From an uncultured SAR116 cluster alpha proteobacterium (lineage in GTDB: Bacteria; Pseudomonadota; Alphaproteobacteria; Puniceispirillales; Marisalimonadaceae): 57,741 bases of DNA. The DNA lies in the NCBI GenBank assembly GCA_902595515.1, contig CACJQK010000009.1:1-57741 (forward strand), written 5' to 3'. The stretch's first letter is position 1. Every line of letters begins with the position of its first letter. A model generated the notes under the pieces. It was given only the letters and a program-made list of their open reading frames with translations, did no database searches and was not told where the DNA came from. Position numbers and translations under genes: made by a program. This document shows, one piece after another, positions 42,613 to 51,835 of the stretch.

Positions 42613-44490
42613 TTATTTTTCGAAATAAGTATAACCAGAAATCGAATCCTTGAATGATTGAGTTATATTCTTTCTTTCTGAAAGTGATAAGTCTCTACTT
42701 CTTACTGCATCCTCTACTATGTGTTTGAACCTATTTATTATATTTTTAGGTTCATATTCTACATAAGTTAAAACTTCTGAAATAGTATCACCCTCTTGCT
42801 CATGTAATAATTGAAATCCTCCATTTTCTTTTAATTTTATTGTAGCAACATTTGTGTCACCAAATAAGTTATGAAGATCTCCCAATGTTTCTTGATAGGC
42901 TCCAATATAAAACACGCCTAAAAAGTAGTCCTCATCATCAGTAATGTCATGCAAAGGTAATGTGTTTGAAACACCGTCTTTAAGTACAAATTTGTTTATT
43001 ATACCATCACTATCGCAAGTAATATCATTTAAAATAACTCTTCTGTTTGGAGTCTGATTATGTTTTTGAAGAGGTGCAATTGGATGAATTTGATCAATAG
43101 CCCAAACATCTGGTAAGCTTTGAAATAAAGAAAAATTGCCATGATATATATCTGCCATATTATCAATGGCATCTTGAAGTTCTTCAGTTATTTCTGTTGT
43201 TGAAGAGAGCACTGTTTTAATTTTATTTATTACGTATAAATAAGTCTCTTCCGTTTTTGCCATATTTGATAAATCTATTTGACCACTCCTAAAAAGAGCT
43301 CTTATTTCTTCTCTATAATAATTTAAATCGTTCAAACATTCTTGGGCTCTTTCTAAATTTAAATATTCAGGAATTTGGATCATATTTTTCAATAAAGGAT
43401 GGTCTTTTGAATTAATTTCTTGTTTTTTTTCACTATCAAAATTTGTTCTCTCTAAAATGTTAAAAATTAGCATTGAACTCGATGCAATGCATGCCCTTCC
43501 AGATTCAGTAATAATTACAGGGTGGTCTATGTTTGACTGATCTAATTCATATTTAACAGTTTCAACAATATTTATACAGTATTCGTCTAATGAATAATTT
43601 ATTGAGTTAAGAGAAGACTTTTGTTCCCCTGTATAGTCCACTCCTAAACCACCTCCAAGATCTAAATATTCTAGTGGTGCACCTTGTTTGCACATTTCTG
43701 AGTAAAATCTACAAGCCTCTTGTGTTGCTTTTCTAATTTCAATGATATCAGGGATTTGACTACCGAGATGTGAATGTTGTAAAACTAAGCAATCAAGATA
43801 GTTGTTTACTTTTAAATTTTTAATAACTCTCATTACTTGTTCAACAGACATACCAAATGCACTTCGATCTCCACTTGATTGAGACCAATTACCACTAACT
43901 TTGTTTGTTAATTTTACTCTTATTCCAAGTAATGGTCTTACATTTAGTTCTTGAGAAACTTTTATTATTAGATCAAGTTCGCGCGGACTTTCTAAAACTA
44001 AAATAGTTTTAAAACCAATTTTAAGTGATAAGATTGCTAAATTAATAAATTCTCTGTCCTTAATTCCATTACATATAATTGTGGATTCGTTAGAGAGGTC
44101 GTGAGCTAGAGCTATTAATAATTCAGGTTTAGAACCAATTTCTAGACCAAAGTCAAATTCTTTTCCAAAATCAACTATTCTGTCAATTACTTGTGCCTGT
44201 TGATTAACTTTAACTGGAAAAACACCCTTATAATAACCTTTATATCCAATTTCTTTTATTGCTTTAAAAAAAGATTCATTAATTTGTTTTATTCTAAATG
44301 CTAAGTAATCTGTAACTCTTAACAGTACTGGGCAGCTTATACCTCTTTCATTAAGACTCTCTATAATTTTAATTAGGTCGATAGAAGGATTAGATGGATA
44401 AAATGGATTTTTGAGGCCTATATTACCATTATTGAGGACCTCAAGTATATCATCACCCCATTTTTTAATTCCATAAATGTCATCATCCAT
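42613..44490 (-). CDS. speA: biosynthetic arginine decarboxylase
   Basis: A PLP-dependent enzyme of 625 residues, the usual SpeA size, converting arginine to agmatine. It shows KGVFPVKVNQQAQVIDRIVD with the PLP Lys, EIGSKPELLIALA, VLQHSHLGSQIPDI, YLDLGGGLGVDYTG and, far downstream, the Cys-bearing ITCDSDGIINKFVL. It heads the four-gene polyamine operon and is divergent from msrA. A TTGACC/TATAAT promoter lies 31-57 bases before its ATG. Confidence 0.95.
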   Translation of the reverse strand: MDDDIYGIKKWGDDILEVLNNGNIGLKNPFYPSNPSIDLIKIIESLNERGISCPVLLRVTDYLAFRIKQINESFFKAIKEIGYKGYYKGVFPVKVNQQAQVIDRIVDFGKEFDFGLEIGSKPELLIALAHDLSNESTIICNGIKDREFINLAILSLKIGFKTILVLESPRELDLIIKVSQELNVRPLLGIRVKLTNKVSGNWSQSSGDRSAFGMSVEQVMRVIKNLKVNNYLDCLVLQHSHLGSQIPDIIEIRKATQEACRFYSEMCKQGAPLEYLDLGGGLGVDYTGEQKSSLNSINYSLDEYCINIVETVKYELDQSNIDHPVIITESGRACIASSSMLIFNILERTNFDSEKKQEINSKDHPLLKNMIQIPEYLNLERAQECLNDLNYYREEIRALFRSGQIDLSNMAKTEETYLYVINKIKTVLSSTTEITEELQDAIDNMADIYHGNFSLFQSLPDVWAIDQIHPIAPLQKHNQTPNRRVILNDITCDSDGIINKFVLKDGVSNTLPLHDITDDEDYFLGVFYIGAYQETLGDLHNLFGDTNVATIKLKENGGFQLLHEQEGDTISEVLTYVEYEPKNIINRFKHIVEDAVRSRDLSLSERKNITQSFKDSISGYTYFEK

Positions 44491-44520
44491 AATTTTAGCC
44501 TTTAATTTTAAAATGATTTG

Positions 44521-44547
44521 ATTATATTGCTATCAACTGTTGGTCAA
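44521..44547 (-). promoter_or_regulatory. promoter of the polyamine operon
   Basis: On the minus strand TTGACC (44547-44542), a 15-base spacer, and TATAAT (44526-44521). Transcription would begin near 44514, about 24 bases before the speA ATG. The spacer is short; the candidate for rpmJ in this window also has TTGACC with 15 bases. Confidence 0.5.
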
Positions 44548-44600
44548 GTTATGCTTTTATTTAAATTTAAAATTTTAATCTTTTATGTAACTATATTGTA

Positions 44601-45227
44601 ATGTTTTTTTTAAAAAAAAATAACCTCGTCGATAAATCAGATGCTTTAGTTGGGAGAAATGATCCTATTGAAAAAAAACTGTTTCATGAGATTAATGGTC
44701 GTAATCTAATGGAAATTCCAAATGATTTTGAAATAATTATACTTGGAATGGGATGTTTTTGGGGTGCAGAAAAAATTTTCTGGCAACTTGATGGGGTTTA
44801 TCATACATCAGTTGGGTATGCTGGTGGTTATACTAAAAATCCAACCTATGATGAAGTTTGTAGTGGGTTAACGGGTCATACAGAAGTTGTTAGAGTTGTA
44901 TATGATACTAAAAAATTAAATTTAAAAACTATTTTAATTAAATTTTGGGAAGGACATAACCCAACACAGGGTATGAGGCAAGGTAATGATAATGGTACTC
45001 AATATAGGTCGGCAATTTATGTAAATAATTCTGAAAACCTAAATGATGTAAAGACTTCTAAAACAGACTTTCAATCTCTACTTTATTCAGCAGGATTTGG
45101 TGAAATCACGACTGAAATTAAAGACAATATAGATTTTTATTTTGCTGAAACATATCATCAACAATACCTATACAAAAATCCAAATGGTTATTGTGGTTTG
45201 GGTGGCTGTGGAGTTAGATTTATATAA
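44601..45227 (+). CDS. msrA: peptide methionine sulfoxide reductase MsrA
   Basis: Repairs Met-S-sulfoxide; 208 residues. It has the E. coli-like N-terminal extension (DALVGRNDPIEKKLFHEING), then the active-site ILGMGCFWGAEKIFWQLDGV with the nucleophilic Cys, SVGYAGGYTKNPTYDEVCSG, GHTEVVRVVYD and FWEGHNPTQGMRQGND. C-terminal Cys residues in YCGLGGCGVRF can recycle the sulfenic acid. It is monocistronic between speA and rpmJ. Confidence 0.95.
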   Translation: MFFLKKNNLVDKSDALVGRNDPIEKKLFHEINGRNLMEIPNDFEIIILGMGCFWGAEKIFWQLDGVYHTSVGYAGGYTKNPTYDEVCSGLTGHTEVVRVVYDTKKLNLKTILIKFWEGHNPTQGMRQGNDNGTQYRSAIYVNNSENLNDVKTSKTDFQSLLYSAGFGEITTEIKDNIDFYFAETYHQQYLYKNPNGYCGLGGCGVRFI

Positions 45228-45249
45228 ATTGCTAAAGTTATTTTAGATC

Positions 45250-45276
45250 TTGACCAAAATGAATTGTTATTATATC
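45250..45276 (+). promoter_or_regulatory. putative promoter of rpmJ
   Basis: TTGACC (45250-45255), a 15-base spacer and TATATC (45271-45276). Initiation near 45283 would fall at the beginning of the TAAT repeat and about 30 bases before the rpmJ ATG. Confidence 0.4.
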
Positions 45277-45280
45277 AAAC

Positions 45281-45304
45281 TAATTAATTAATTAATTAAT
45301 TAAT
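45281..45304. repeat. six tandem TAAT units in the rpmJ leader
   Basis: An exact tetranucleotide repeat of 24 bases between the putative rpmJ promoter and its ribosome site (AGGGCG). It could vary in copy number by slippage and alter leader length. It is self-complementary only as weak A-T pairs. Confidence 0.8.
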
Positions 45305-45313
45305 AGGGCGATC

Positions 45314-45439
45314 ATGAAAGTTGTAAGTTCTTTAAAAACTCTTAAAGTTAGAGATAGAAATTCTCAAATTGTAAAACGTAGGGGTCGTCTATACGTCATA
45401 AACAAGAGAAACCCTAGATTTAAAGCTCGTCAGGGTTAA
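45314..45439 (+). CDS. rpmJ: 50S ribosomal protein L36
   Basis: A 41-residue ribosomal protein: [20 protein letters not shown], then [20 protein letters not shown] with a terminal Gly. It is the zinc-free (C-minus) L36 form: the cysteines and histidine of the zinc ribbon are absent, as in many alphaproteobacterial L36 proteins. AGGGCG stands 5-6 bases before the ATG. Free-standing rpmJ outside the spc operon is common in the class. Confidence 0.95.
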   Translation: MKVVSSLKTLKVRDRNSQIVKRRGRLYVINKRNPRFKARQG

Positions 45440-45516
45440 CTACCAACTAGTAAAAAAAACTAATATATCGTTTTAATCTATTCTTAATATGTATTTTCTT
45501 ATATGGGAATAATATA

Positions 45517-46683
45517 ATGAAAATAACTAATATAATTGAAGAAACAAAATCCATAAGTTCAAATATTAAGAACGCATATATTGATTTTTCAAAAATGACC
45601 ATAAGTGTTGTGGCTGTTTGTTCTAATGTTATCAAAAATGGTAAGCCCTTAATTGGTTACGGATTTAATTCAAACGGAAGGTATGGACAAGGTCATCTCA
45701 TTAGAGAAAGGTTTGCGCCCAGACTATTGCAAGCACATATAAAAGAAATTTTAAACGATGAAGGTACAAATTTTGATCCCATAAAGATGTGGAATGTCAT
45801 GATGAAAAATGAAAAACCTGGAGGTCATGGGGAAAGATCGGTGGCAGTAGGTACTATTGACATGGCGATATGGGATCTTGTTTCTAAAATCGAAGATAAA
45901 CCACTATTTCAAATCCTTGCTGAAAAATATGGTAATGGTAAACCAAATCGAAAAGTTTTTGTTTATGCTGCTGGTGGATATTATTGGCCAAATCAAGGAA
46001 TAAGTGGTTTAACTGATGAAATAAAAAAATATCTAGATCTTGGTTATACAGTTGTCAAAAAGAAAATAGGAGGAGCTTCTCTATCAGATGATTGTAAACG
46101 TATAGAAGCTGTTTTAAAAATATTAGGTCCTGAAGATCAGCTTGCTGTTGATGCAAACGGTAGATTTGATCTAAAAACTGCAGTTGAATATGGTAAAGCT
46201 TTATCAAATTATAATTTATTTTGGTATGAAGAGCCTGGTGACCCTCTAGATTTTGAACTTCATAAAGAACTATCCAAACATTACGTACATCCATTAGCAA
46301 CTGGTGAGAATTTGTTCTCAGTTCAAGATGCAAGAAATCTTATTAGATACGCTGGGATGAGAAAAGATAAAGATTGGTTGCAATTTGATTGTGCATTAAG
46401 TTACGGGTTAGTTGAATATTTAAAAATTATTGAAATGCTTAAAGAAAATCAATGGGATGTTTCAAGGTGTATTCCTCACGGAGGTCATCAAATGTCCTTA
46501 GCAATTGCAGCAGGATTAGGACTTGGTGGAAATGAGAGTTATCCTGATCTTTTTCAACCGTATGGCGGATTTCCTGATGGTGTTGAGGTTGAAAAAAGTT
46601 TTGTAACTTTACCAGAAATAACCGGAATTGGTTTTGAAGGAAAATCAGATCTTTTTTCAATAATGAAGCAGATGGTTGATTAA
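45517..46683 (+). CDS. enolase-superfamily dehydratase (mandelate racemase/MLE family, tartrate dehydratase-like)
   Basis: A 388-residue acid-sugar dehydratase. It has the N-terminal capping domain and barrel residues: [11 protein letters not shown] (the KxK base), [11 protein letters not shown] (metal Asp), [12 protein letters not shown] (Glu), [10 protein letters not shown] (Glu) and [11 protein letters not shown] (the His base). This set and length resemble D-tartrate dehydratase-type proteins; other aldonate or galactarate substrates are possible. It abstracts a proton alpha to a carboxylate with Mg2+. Its stop shares TTAA with the convergent fumarase gene. Confidence 0.82.
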   Translation: MKITNIIEETKSISSNIKNAYIDFSKMTISVVAVCSNVIKNGKPLIGYGFNSNGRYGQGHLIRERFAPRLLQAHIKEILNDEGTNFDPIKMWNVMMKNEKPGGHGERSVAVGTIDMAIWDLVSKIEDKPLFQILAEKYGNGKPNRKVFVYAAGGYYWPNQGISGLTDEIKKYLDLGYTVVKKKIGGASLSDDCKRIEAVLKILGPEDQLAVDANGRFDLKTAVEYGKALSNYNLFWYEEPGDPLDFELHKELSKHYVHPLATGENLFSVQDARNLIRYAGMRKDKDWLQFDCALSYGLVEYLKIIEMLKENQWDVSRCIPHGGHQMSLAIAAGLGLGGNESYPDLFQPYGGFPDGVEVEKSFVTLPEITGIGFEGKSDLFSIMKQMVD

Positions 46684-48290
46684 ATATCAAAAAAATCATT
46701 CCCTTTATTATCAATTACTACAAATGCAGGAAAGTTTTTTACTTCAATTTTCCAGACTGCCTCCATTCCAAGTTCTGGATATTCTAAAACCTCTATTTTT
46801 TTTATGCAATCTAGTGCGACTTTTGCAGCAGTCCCTCCAATGGTTCCAAGGTAAAATCCTCCATGTTTTTGGCACGCTTCTTTTACCTGCTTTGATCTGT
46901 TTCCTTTTGCTAACATAACCATTGATCCACCATTTTCTTGAAATTTATCAACATAAGCATCCATTCTACCAGCAGTTGTTGGTCCAAAGGATCCAGAAGG
47001 CATGCCCTTTGGAGTTTTAGCGGGGCCAGCATAATATACTGGATGATCTTTTATATAATTAGGTAGCTCACCATCATTCTCCAATCTTTGAAGTAATTTT
47101 GCATGAGCTATATCTCTAGCAACAATCATTGGGCCAGAAAGATTAACTCTCTTCTTTATTTTACAATCATTTAATTGTTCTAAAATATTTTTCATTGGCA
47201 GATTTAGATCAATTTCTGTTACATCTTCCGAAATTTCGTCTAAATTTACATCGGGCAAATATTTACTTGGCTCTGTTTCAAGTTTTTCAACAAAAATTCC
47301 ATCTTTATTTATCTTGCCTAAAATTTGTCTGTCGGCTGAACAAGAAACCCCAATTCCAATTGGCAGCGATGCACCATGCCTTGGAAGCCTAATAACTCTT
47401 ACATCATGACAAAAATATTTTCCTCCAAATTGTGCGCCTACACCCATTTCTCTTGTAAGATCTAATATTATTTTTTCCCATTCTAAATCTCTATATGCAT
47501 GACCAGACTTTAAATCTCCAGCCTTAGGTAAATTGTCTAGATAACGCATAGATCCAAGCTTAACGGTCTTTAAATTAAATTCAGCTGAAGTGCCTCCAAT
47601 AACTACAGATAAATGATAAGGTGGACATGCAGCAGTCCCAAGAGAAATAATTTTCTCATAAAGAAATTTTTTTAAATTTTTAGGATTGAGAGTGGCGGGT
47701 GTTGCTTGGAATAAAAAACTTTTATTAGCTGATCCTCCTCCTTTTTGTACAAAGGCAAATTTATATTCCTGACCTTCATTAGCAAATATACTGATTTCTG
47801 CGGGTAAATTGTTAGCTGTATTTTTCTCTTCAAACATAGAGATCGGTGCAAGTTGAGAGAAACGAAGGTTATTTTCTTTATATGTATTATAAACTCCTAA
47901 GGAAAGAAATTCGTTATCATCTGAATCAGTAAAAACTTTTTCGCCTTTATAACCCAGGATTATTGCTGTGCCAGTATCTTGGCACATAGGAAGAACTCCT
48001 GATGCAGATATATTTGCATTTTTTAACATTGTTAAAGCGACAAATTTATCATTACTAGAGGCTTCTTCATCTTCAAGAATATCCCTGAGTTGTTTTAAAT
48101 GTGATTTTCTTAGAAGGTGAGATACATCTTTAAAAGCTCTTTGTGCTAATAGAGTAAGTGCCTTTGGATCGATAACCAAAATTTCTTTGTTGTTAATTTT
48201 GGAAATTTTAACATATGAATCTGATATTTTTAAATATTCAGTTTCATCAACTGAAATAGGAAAAATTGGTGAATAATTAAAGTCGTTCAA
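46680..48290 (-). CDS. fumarate hydratase, class I (iron-sulfur)
   Basis: A TCA-cycle enzyme of about 536 residues, interconverting fumarate and malate with a 4Fe-4S cluster. Cluster Cys residues lie in [29 protein letters not shown] and [10 protein letters not shown]. The C-terminal beta domain shows [20 protein letters not shown] and [10 protein letters not shown]. Class I L-tartrate dehydratases are homologous, so fumarase is the usual but not only reading. TTG at 48302 is the longest start, but TTG at 48290 has GGAG 6 bases upstream and is preferred. The stop shares TTAA with the dehydratase gene. Confidence 0.92.
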   Translation of the reverse strand: MNDFNYSPIFPISVDETEYLKISDSYVKISKINNKEILVIDPKALTLLAQRAFKDVSHLLRKSHLKQLRDILEDEEASSNDKFVALTMLKNANISASGVLPMCQDTGTAIILGYKGEKVFTDSDDNEFLSLGVYNTYKENNLRFSQLAPISMFEEKNTANNLPAEISIFANEGQEYKFAFVQKGGGSANKSFLFQATPATLNPKNLKKFLYEKIISLGTAACPPYHLSVVIGGTSAEFNLKTVKLGSMRYLDNLPKAGDLKSGHAYRDLEWEKIILDLTREMGVGAQFGGKYFCHDVRVIRLPRHGASLPIGIGVSCSADRQILGKINKDGIFVEKLETEPSKYLPDVNLDEISEDVTEIDLNLPMKNILEQLNDCKIKKRVNLSGPMIVARDIAHAKLLQRLENDGELPNYIKDHPVYYAGPAKTPKGMPSGSFGPTTAGRMDAYVDKFQENGGSMVMLAKGNRSKQVKEACQKHGGFYLGTIGGTAAKVALDCIKKIEVLEYPELGMEAVWKIEVKNFPAFVVIDNKGNDFFDI

Positions 48291-48311
48291 AATAATCTCC
48301 AATTAATAATT

Positions 48312-48827
48312 TTATTTTTTATCTCTAAACTCATCAAGAGAGACAATTTCTCCAGATTTTAAACTTGTATCATCTAAATTCATAATCTCTGGTTTATTTT
48401 TATCTGAGCTTTCAATTTTACTTAAACTAGTATTTTTTAAATTATCCTCGATTTTAAATTGAAGACCAAAACCAACTGAAGGATCAGTGAAAGATGTAAT
48501 TGCTTTGAAAGGTACAGAAATATTCTTTTTTTCACCATTAAAAGATAAAGTTACTTCAAAATGATCTTCAGATGTTTTCAGGTCCCAAAATTGATGTTGA
48601 ATTATTATTTTTATTTCTGTGTTATCAGTATTTTTTAGTTCGGGCGGAACTATTACATCTGGATCATTACCATTGAACGTAATGAAAAAATGACTATTTC
48701 CTACAAGACCGGTTTCTGAAGTTATGTTTAAGACTTTTTTAACTACATTTTTAAGACTTTCCTCAACTAAAAAGTCATAGTCAAAACTTAGAGAATTAGA
48801 TCCATTATTATCATTATTATTAGTCAC
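48312..48827 (-). CDS. sspB: SspB, ClpXP adaptor for ssrA-tagged proteins (alpha type)
   Basis: A 171-residue protein with the alphaproteobacterial SspB layout: an N-terminal tag-binding fold (SHFFITFNGNDPDVIVPPEL, IIIQHQFWDLKTSEDHFEVT, ISVPFKAITSFTDPSVGFGL), a disordered linker and a short C-terminal segment (VSLDEFRDK) of the kind that docks on ClpX. It delivers ssrA-tagged proteins to ClpXP. The start is GTG with AAGG 8 bases upstream. The tmRNA gene lies directly upstream on the same strand, pairing tag source and tag reader. Confidence 0.9.
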   Translation of the reverse strand: MTNNNDNNGSNSLSFDYDFLVEESLKNVVKKVLNITSETGLVGNSHFFITFNGNDPDVIVPPELKNTDNTEIKIIIQHQFWDLKTSEDHFEVTLSFNGEKKNISVPFKAITSFTDPSVGFGLQFKIEDNLKNTSLSKIESSDKNKPEIMNLDDTSLKSGEIVSLDEFRDKK

Positions 48828-48899
48828 TTTTATACCTTATAAATTTTTATTAATACTTTACAATTCTCAAAGCTTAATTTTCAATAAAATTTTGAAGAT

Positions 48900-48920
48900 G
48901 GCGAGAAGTAACTTCTCGCC
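48900..48920 (-). terminator. strong hairpin at the 3' end of ssrA
   Basis: On the minus strand a 9-base GC-rich stem with arms GGCGAGAAG and CTTCTCGCC and loop TTA. No U-run follows, so it may be a processing or stability hairpin rather than a classical intrinsic terminator. Confidence 0.55.
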
Positions 48921-49190
48921 ACCAAAGTTTTTCTGTTGCCAGGTAAACAATAACCCCGCCAGTTCTAGCTATAGAACAGGACTAGTTTTCGGTTGCTTTG
49001 GCTGCTTACGCTGCTGCAGCTACCGGAGCATAGTTGTCATTTGCAACTATTTAATTTAGTCCGATAACGGTGGTACAATGCCGAGTGAAAGTTTAATTTT
49101 TACTACACGCGTCGATCCTATTTCACCCCCAAATAATGGTGGAGGTGCCGGGTACCGCCCCCGGGTCCGCTAAGCTTATTCTAAAAAATG
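48921..49190 (-). ncRNA. ssrA: circularly permuted two-piece tmRNA
   Basis: On the minus strand the acceptor piece comes first. It has a T stem CCGGG/CCCGG around loop GGCGGTA, then CACCTCC and ACCA ending at 49137. A six-base spacer (49136-49131) precedes the coding piece, which begins GGGGGTG at 49130 and pairs with CACCTCC as a 7-bp acceptor stem. The tag frame (49044-49006) reads ANDNYAPVAAAA followed by TAA. This order (3' half before 5' half) is the alphaproteobacterial permuted form, matured into two RNAs. A minus-strand TATAGT (49228-49223) is a possible -10. Outer ends are approximate. It is by far the most GC-rich segment nearby. Confidence 0.92.
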
Positions 49191-49298
49191 TTTATCACCA
49201 TAGTCATCGAAGTGACTTTTTTACTATACAGTATTTATTTTTTTTATTAAAGAGCACATAATGATTGATAATGAAGTTTTTTAAATTGAGAAATTAGT

Positions 49299-50093
49299 AT
49301 GAAGCAATATTTAGATTTATTAAGACATGTTTTACATAAAGGTGATGAAAAAGGTGATAGAACTGGTACTGGCACAAAATCAGTTTTTGGTTGGCAGATG
49401 AGATTTGATTTAAATGACGGGCTACCATTGCTAACTACTAAAAAGCTCCATTTAAAATCAATTATTCATGAATTATTATGGTTTATTAAAGGTGATACTA
49501 ATATATCCTACTTAAAAGCAAATAACGTCTCTATATGGGATGAGTGGGCGGACGAAAATGGTGACCTTGGGCCTGTCTATGGAAAGCAATGGAGAAGATG
49601 GGAGACCCCAGATGGAAGAAAAATTGATCAACTGAATGATATTATTAATGAAATAAAAAATAATCCTAACTCAAGGAGAATGATAGTTTCTGCTTGGAAC
49701 CCTTCAGAAGTTGGAAGCATGGCTCTTCCACCATGTCATTGTTTGTTTCAATTTTACGTTGCAAAAAACAAATTATCTTGTCAGTTATATCAAAGAAGTG
49801 CAGATATTTTTCTTGGAGTTCCTTTCAATATAGCATCATACTCAATCCTAACTCACATGATTGCTAACGTTACTGGTCTGTCAGTTGGTGATTTTATTCA
49901 TACATTAGGTGATGCTCATTTATATACGAATCATTTTAAACAGGCTAAATTACAATTGACTAGATCGACTAAAAAATTACCTAAATTAAAAATTTCAAAA
50001 AAACATTCTAATATAAACGAATTTAGATTTGAAGATTTTGATATTACTGATTATGACCCATATCCAAATATTCCAGCACCAGTAGCAGTTTAA
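49299..50093 (+). CDS. thyA: thymidylate synthase
   Basis: Converts dUMP and methylene-THF to dTMP and dihydrofolate; 264 residues, the same length as E. coli ThyA. Motifs are [53 protein letters not shown] with the nucleophilic Cys, [17 protein letters not shown] and HLYTNH. The stop is directly followed by the folA ATG, linking it with the enzyme that recycles its folate product. There is no thyX-like gene nearby. Confidence 0.97.
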   Translation: MKQYLDLLRHVLHKGDEKGDRTGTGTKSVFGWQMRFDLNDGLPLLTTKKLHLKSIIHELLWFIKGDTNISYLKANNVSIWDEWADENGDLGPVYGKQWRRWETPDGRKIDQLNDIINEIKNNPNSRRMIVSAWNPSEVGSMALPPCHCLFQFYVAKNKLSCQLYQRSADIFLGVPFNIASYSILTHMIANVTGLSVGDFIHTLGDAHLYTNHFKQAKLQLTRSTKKLPKLKISKKHSNINEFRFEDFDITDYDPYPNIPAPVAV

Positions 50094-50642
50094 ATGATAG
50101 TAAAAAAAAACTTAAAAAATCCAATATTTTGCATTGTTGCTATGAATGAGAATAGAATAATTGGTGATGGGAAAAATTTACTTTGGCATTTACCAGGTGA
50201 TCTTAAAAGATTAAAAAAAATGACAATGGGAAGTCCTCTAATAATGGGAAGAAAAACATGGCAATCTATTGGAAGACCCTTGCCAGGAAGAGCAAATATT
50301 GTCTTAACTAAATCTATTTCTTGGAGAGCTGATGGGGCTATAGTAGTTAATTCATTAAAAGATGCTATAATTAAAGCTGATGAATGGATTAATCAAAATG
50401 TAGAGATTAATCACAATATAATTCAAAAAAAAATATTCTTATTTGGTGGAGCAGAAATTTATAAATTAGGTCTAGAATATTGTGACAACATTGAAATGAC
50501 CAAAGTTAAATTTGATATAGAAACAGGTATTAAATTTCCAAAATTAAATGAAAGAGAATGGAAAAAAACTAAACTTGAACATTATTTAGCAACAGATGAT
50601 ATTCCAGAACATAGTTATTGGCATTACAAAAGGATAGTTTAA
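50094..50642 (+). CDS. folA: dihydrofolate reductase
   Basis: NADPH-dependent reductase of 182 residues that restores THF after ThyA. It shows IVAMNENRIIGDGKNLLWHL (active-site Trp), LKRLKKMTMGSPLIMGRKTW, SIGRPLPGRANIVLT and FLFGGAEIYKLGLEY; the acidic active-site residue is expected in the DLKRLKK segment. The stop TAA is adjacent to the stop of the convergent mrp gene. Confidence 0.95.
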   Translation: MIVKKNLKNPIFCIVAMNENRIIGDGKNLLWHLPGDLKRLKKMTMGSPLIMGRKTWQSIGRPLPGRANIVLTKSISWRADGAIVVNSLKDAIIKADEWINQNVEINHNIIQKKIFLFGGAEIYKLGLEYCDNIEMTKVKFDIETGIKFPKLNEREWKKTKLEHYLATDDIPEHSYWHYKRIV

Positions 50643-50643
50643 A

Positions 50644-51711
50644 TTATTGAATAATTTGAGGAGATTGTTTTCTATTTTTTTCAACTTGTTTCAATATTTT
50701 AGATCCTACTTCCATATATTTCTTTGATATAGAGCTATTAGGTTCTTTATGAACTATTGGGTTCCCTTCATCAGATGTGGTTCTCAAAGATATATCTAAA
50801 GGTATTGCATTTAAAAATGTTACACCCAATTTTTCTGCTTCAGCTTGTGCACCGCCATTGCCAAAGATTTCATGTTTTGTATTACAAGCATAGCATTCAA
50901 AATAACTCATATTTTCAATAATTCCTAATATAGGTACATTTACTTTTTTAAACATATTTAGACCTTTTCTGGCATCAATTAGCGATAAGTCTTGGGGAGT
51001 TGAAACAATAATTGCTCCCGTAAGCTGAACTCTTTGAGATAATGTTAATTGAGCATCTCCAGTTCCAGGTGGCATGTCAATTATTAAAAAATCAAGATTA
51101 GACCAATTCACATCTCTTATAAGTTGTTCTATAGCGCTCATAACCATGGGCCCTCTCCAAATAGTTGCTGCATCTTCAGGAACCAGATATCCAATGGACA
51201 TTACTTGTAAACCAAATGCAATATGTGGAATTATTTTTTTCCCATTACTCTGAGGTTTGTTATTAATACCAGTTAATTTCGGAAGGCTAGGACCATATAT
51301 GTCAGCATCTAAAATACCTACATTACAATTTAATTTTGATAATGATAAAGCTACATTAATAGCGGTAGTTGATTTACCAACTCCACCTTTTCCACTAGCT
51401 ACTGCAATAATATATTTTGCAGGCCTTAAAGGCGTATTAATATTAGAATTGTTTTTCTTGTTTCTGTGTGATGTTAAAATTATTTCTACTTTTTCAACAT
51501 TATCAACAACATATAATTTTTCTTGTATAAATTTTTTAATTGATTCAGATTGCTTTAATTGTTCTGGGAGGAGTTCAAGAGTAAATGAAATTATTTTATT
51601 TTCATATTTTAAACCATTTACCATCTTGCTTTCATAGATATTTTGTGATTGGTTTTGTAAGATAATAGATCTTAAAATTGTTATAATTTCTTTTAATTTT
51701 GTATTATTCAT
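50644..51711 (-). CDS. mrp: Mrp/NBP35 family iron-sulfur carrier ATPase
   Basis: A 355-residue P-loop ATPase that carries and transfers Fe-S clusters. It has an N-terminal MIP18-like (DUF59) domain (about 1-85) and then a deviant Walker A (AVASGKGGVGKSTTAINVAL), ILDADIYGPSLPKLTG, DFLIIDMPPGTGDAQLT and the cluster CxxC in NMSYFECYACNTKHEIFG. It is also called ApbC. It is divergent from hflK with 124 bases between, and convergent with folA. Confidence 0.93.
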   Translation of the reverse strand: MNNTKLKEIITILRSIILQNQSQNIYESKMVNGLKYENKIISFTLELLPEQLKQSESIKKFIQEKLYVVDNVEKVEIILTSHRNKKNNSNINTPLRPAKYIIAVASGKGGVGKSTTAINVALSLSKLNCNVGILDADIYGPSLPKLTGINNKPQSNGKKIIPHIAFGLQVMSIGYLVPEDAATIWRGPMVMSAIEQLIRDVNWSNLDFLIIDMPPGTGDAQLTLSQRVQLTGAIIVSTPQDLSLIDARKGLNMFKKVNVPILGIIENMSYFECYACNTKHEIFGNGGAQAEAEKLGVTFLNAIPLDISLRTTSDEGNPIVHKEPNSSISKKYMEVGSKILKQVEKNRKQSPQIIQ

Positions 51712-51835
51712 TACACATGCCCAGAAATAATTTTTGGTAAAGGTTGAAATTTACTATTCTAGTGCAAATATCTTAGATTAAATCAATCAAAATATCTACA
51801 TTGCATTGTAAATCTTAATCTGCCTGGAGTGACAA

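Noticed and set aside
46867-46884. TTGGCACG followed by a T-rich -12 position, resembling a sigma-54 site
   Set aside because: It lies inside the fumarase coding sequence and the -12 block is TTTTA, without the essential GC.
48900-49190. GC-rich island that might be an rRNA or tRNA fragment or a foreign insert
   Set aside because: It is fully explained by the permuted tmRNA gene with its tag frame and acceptor stem.
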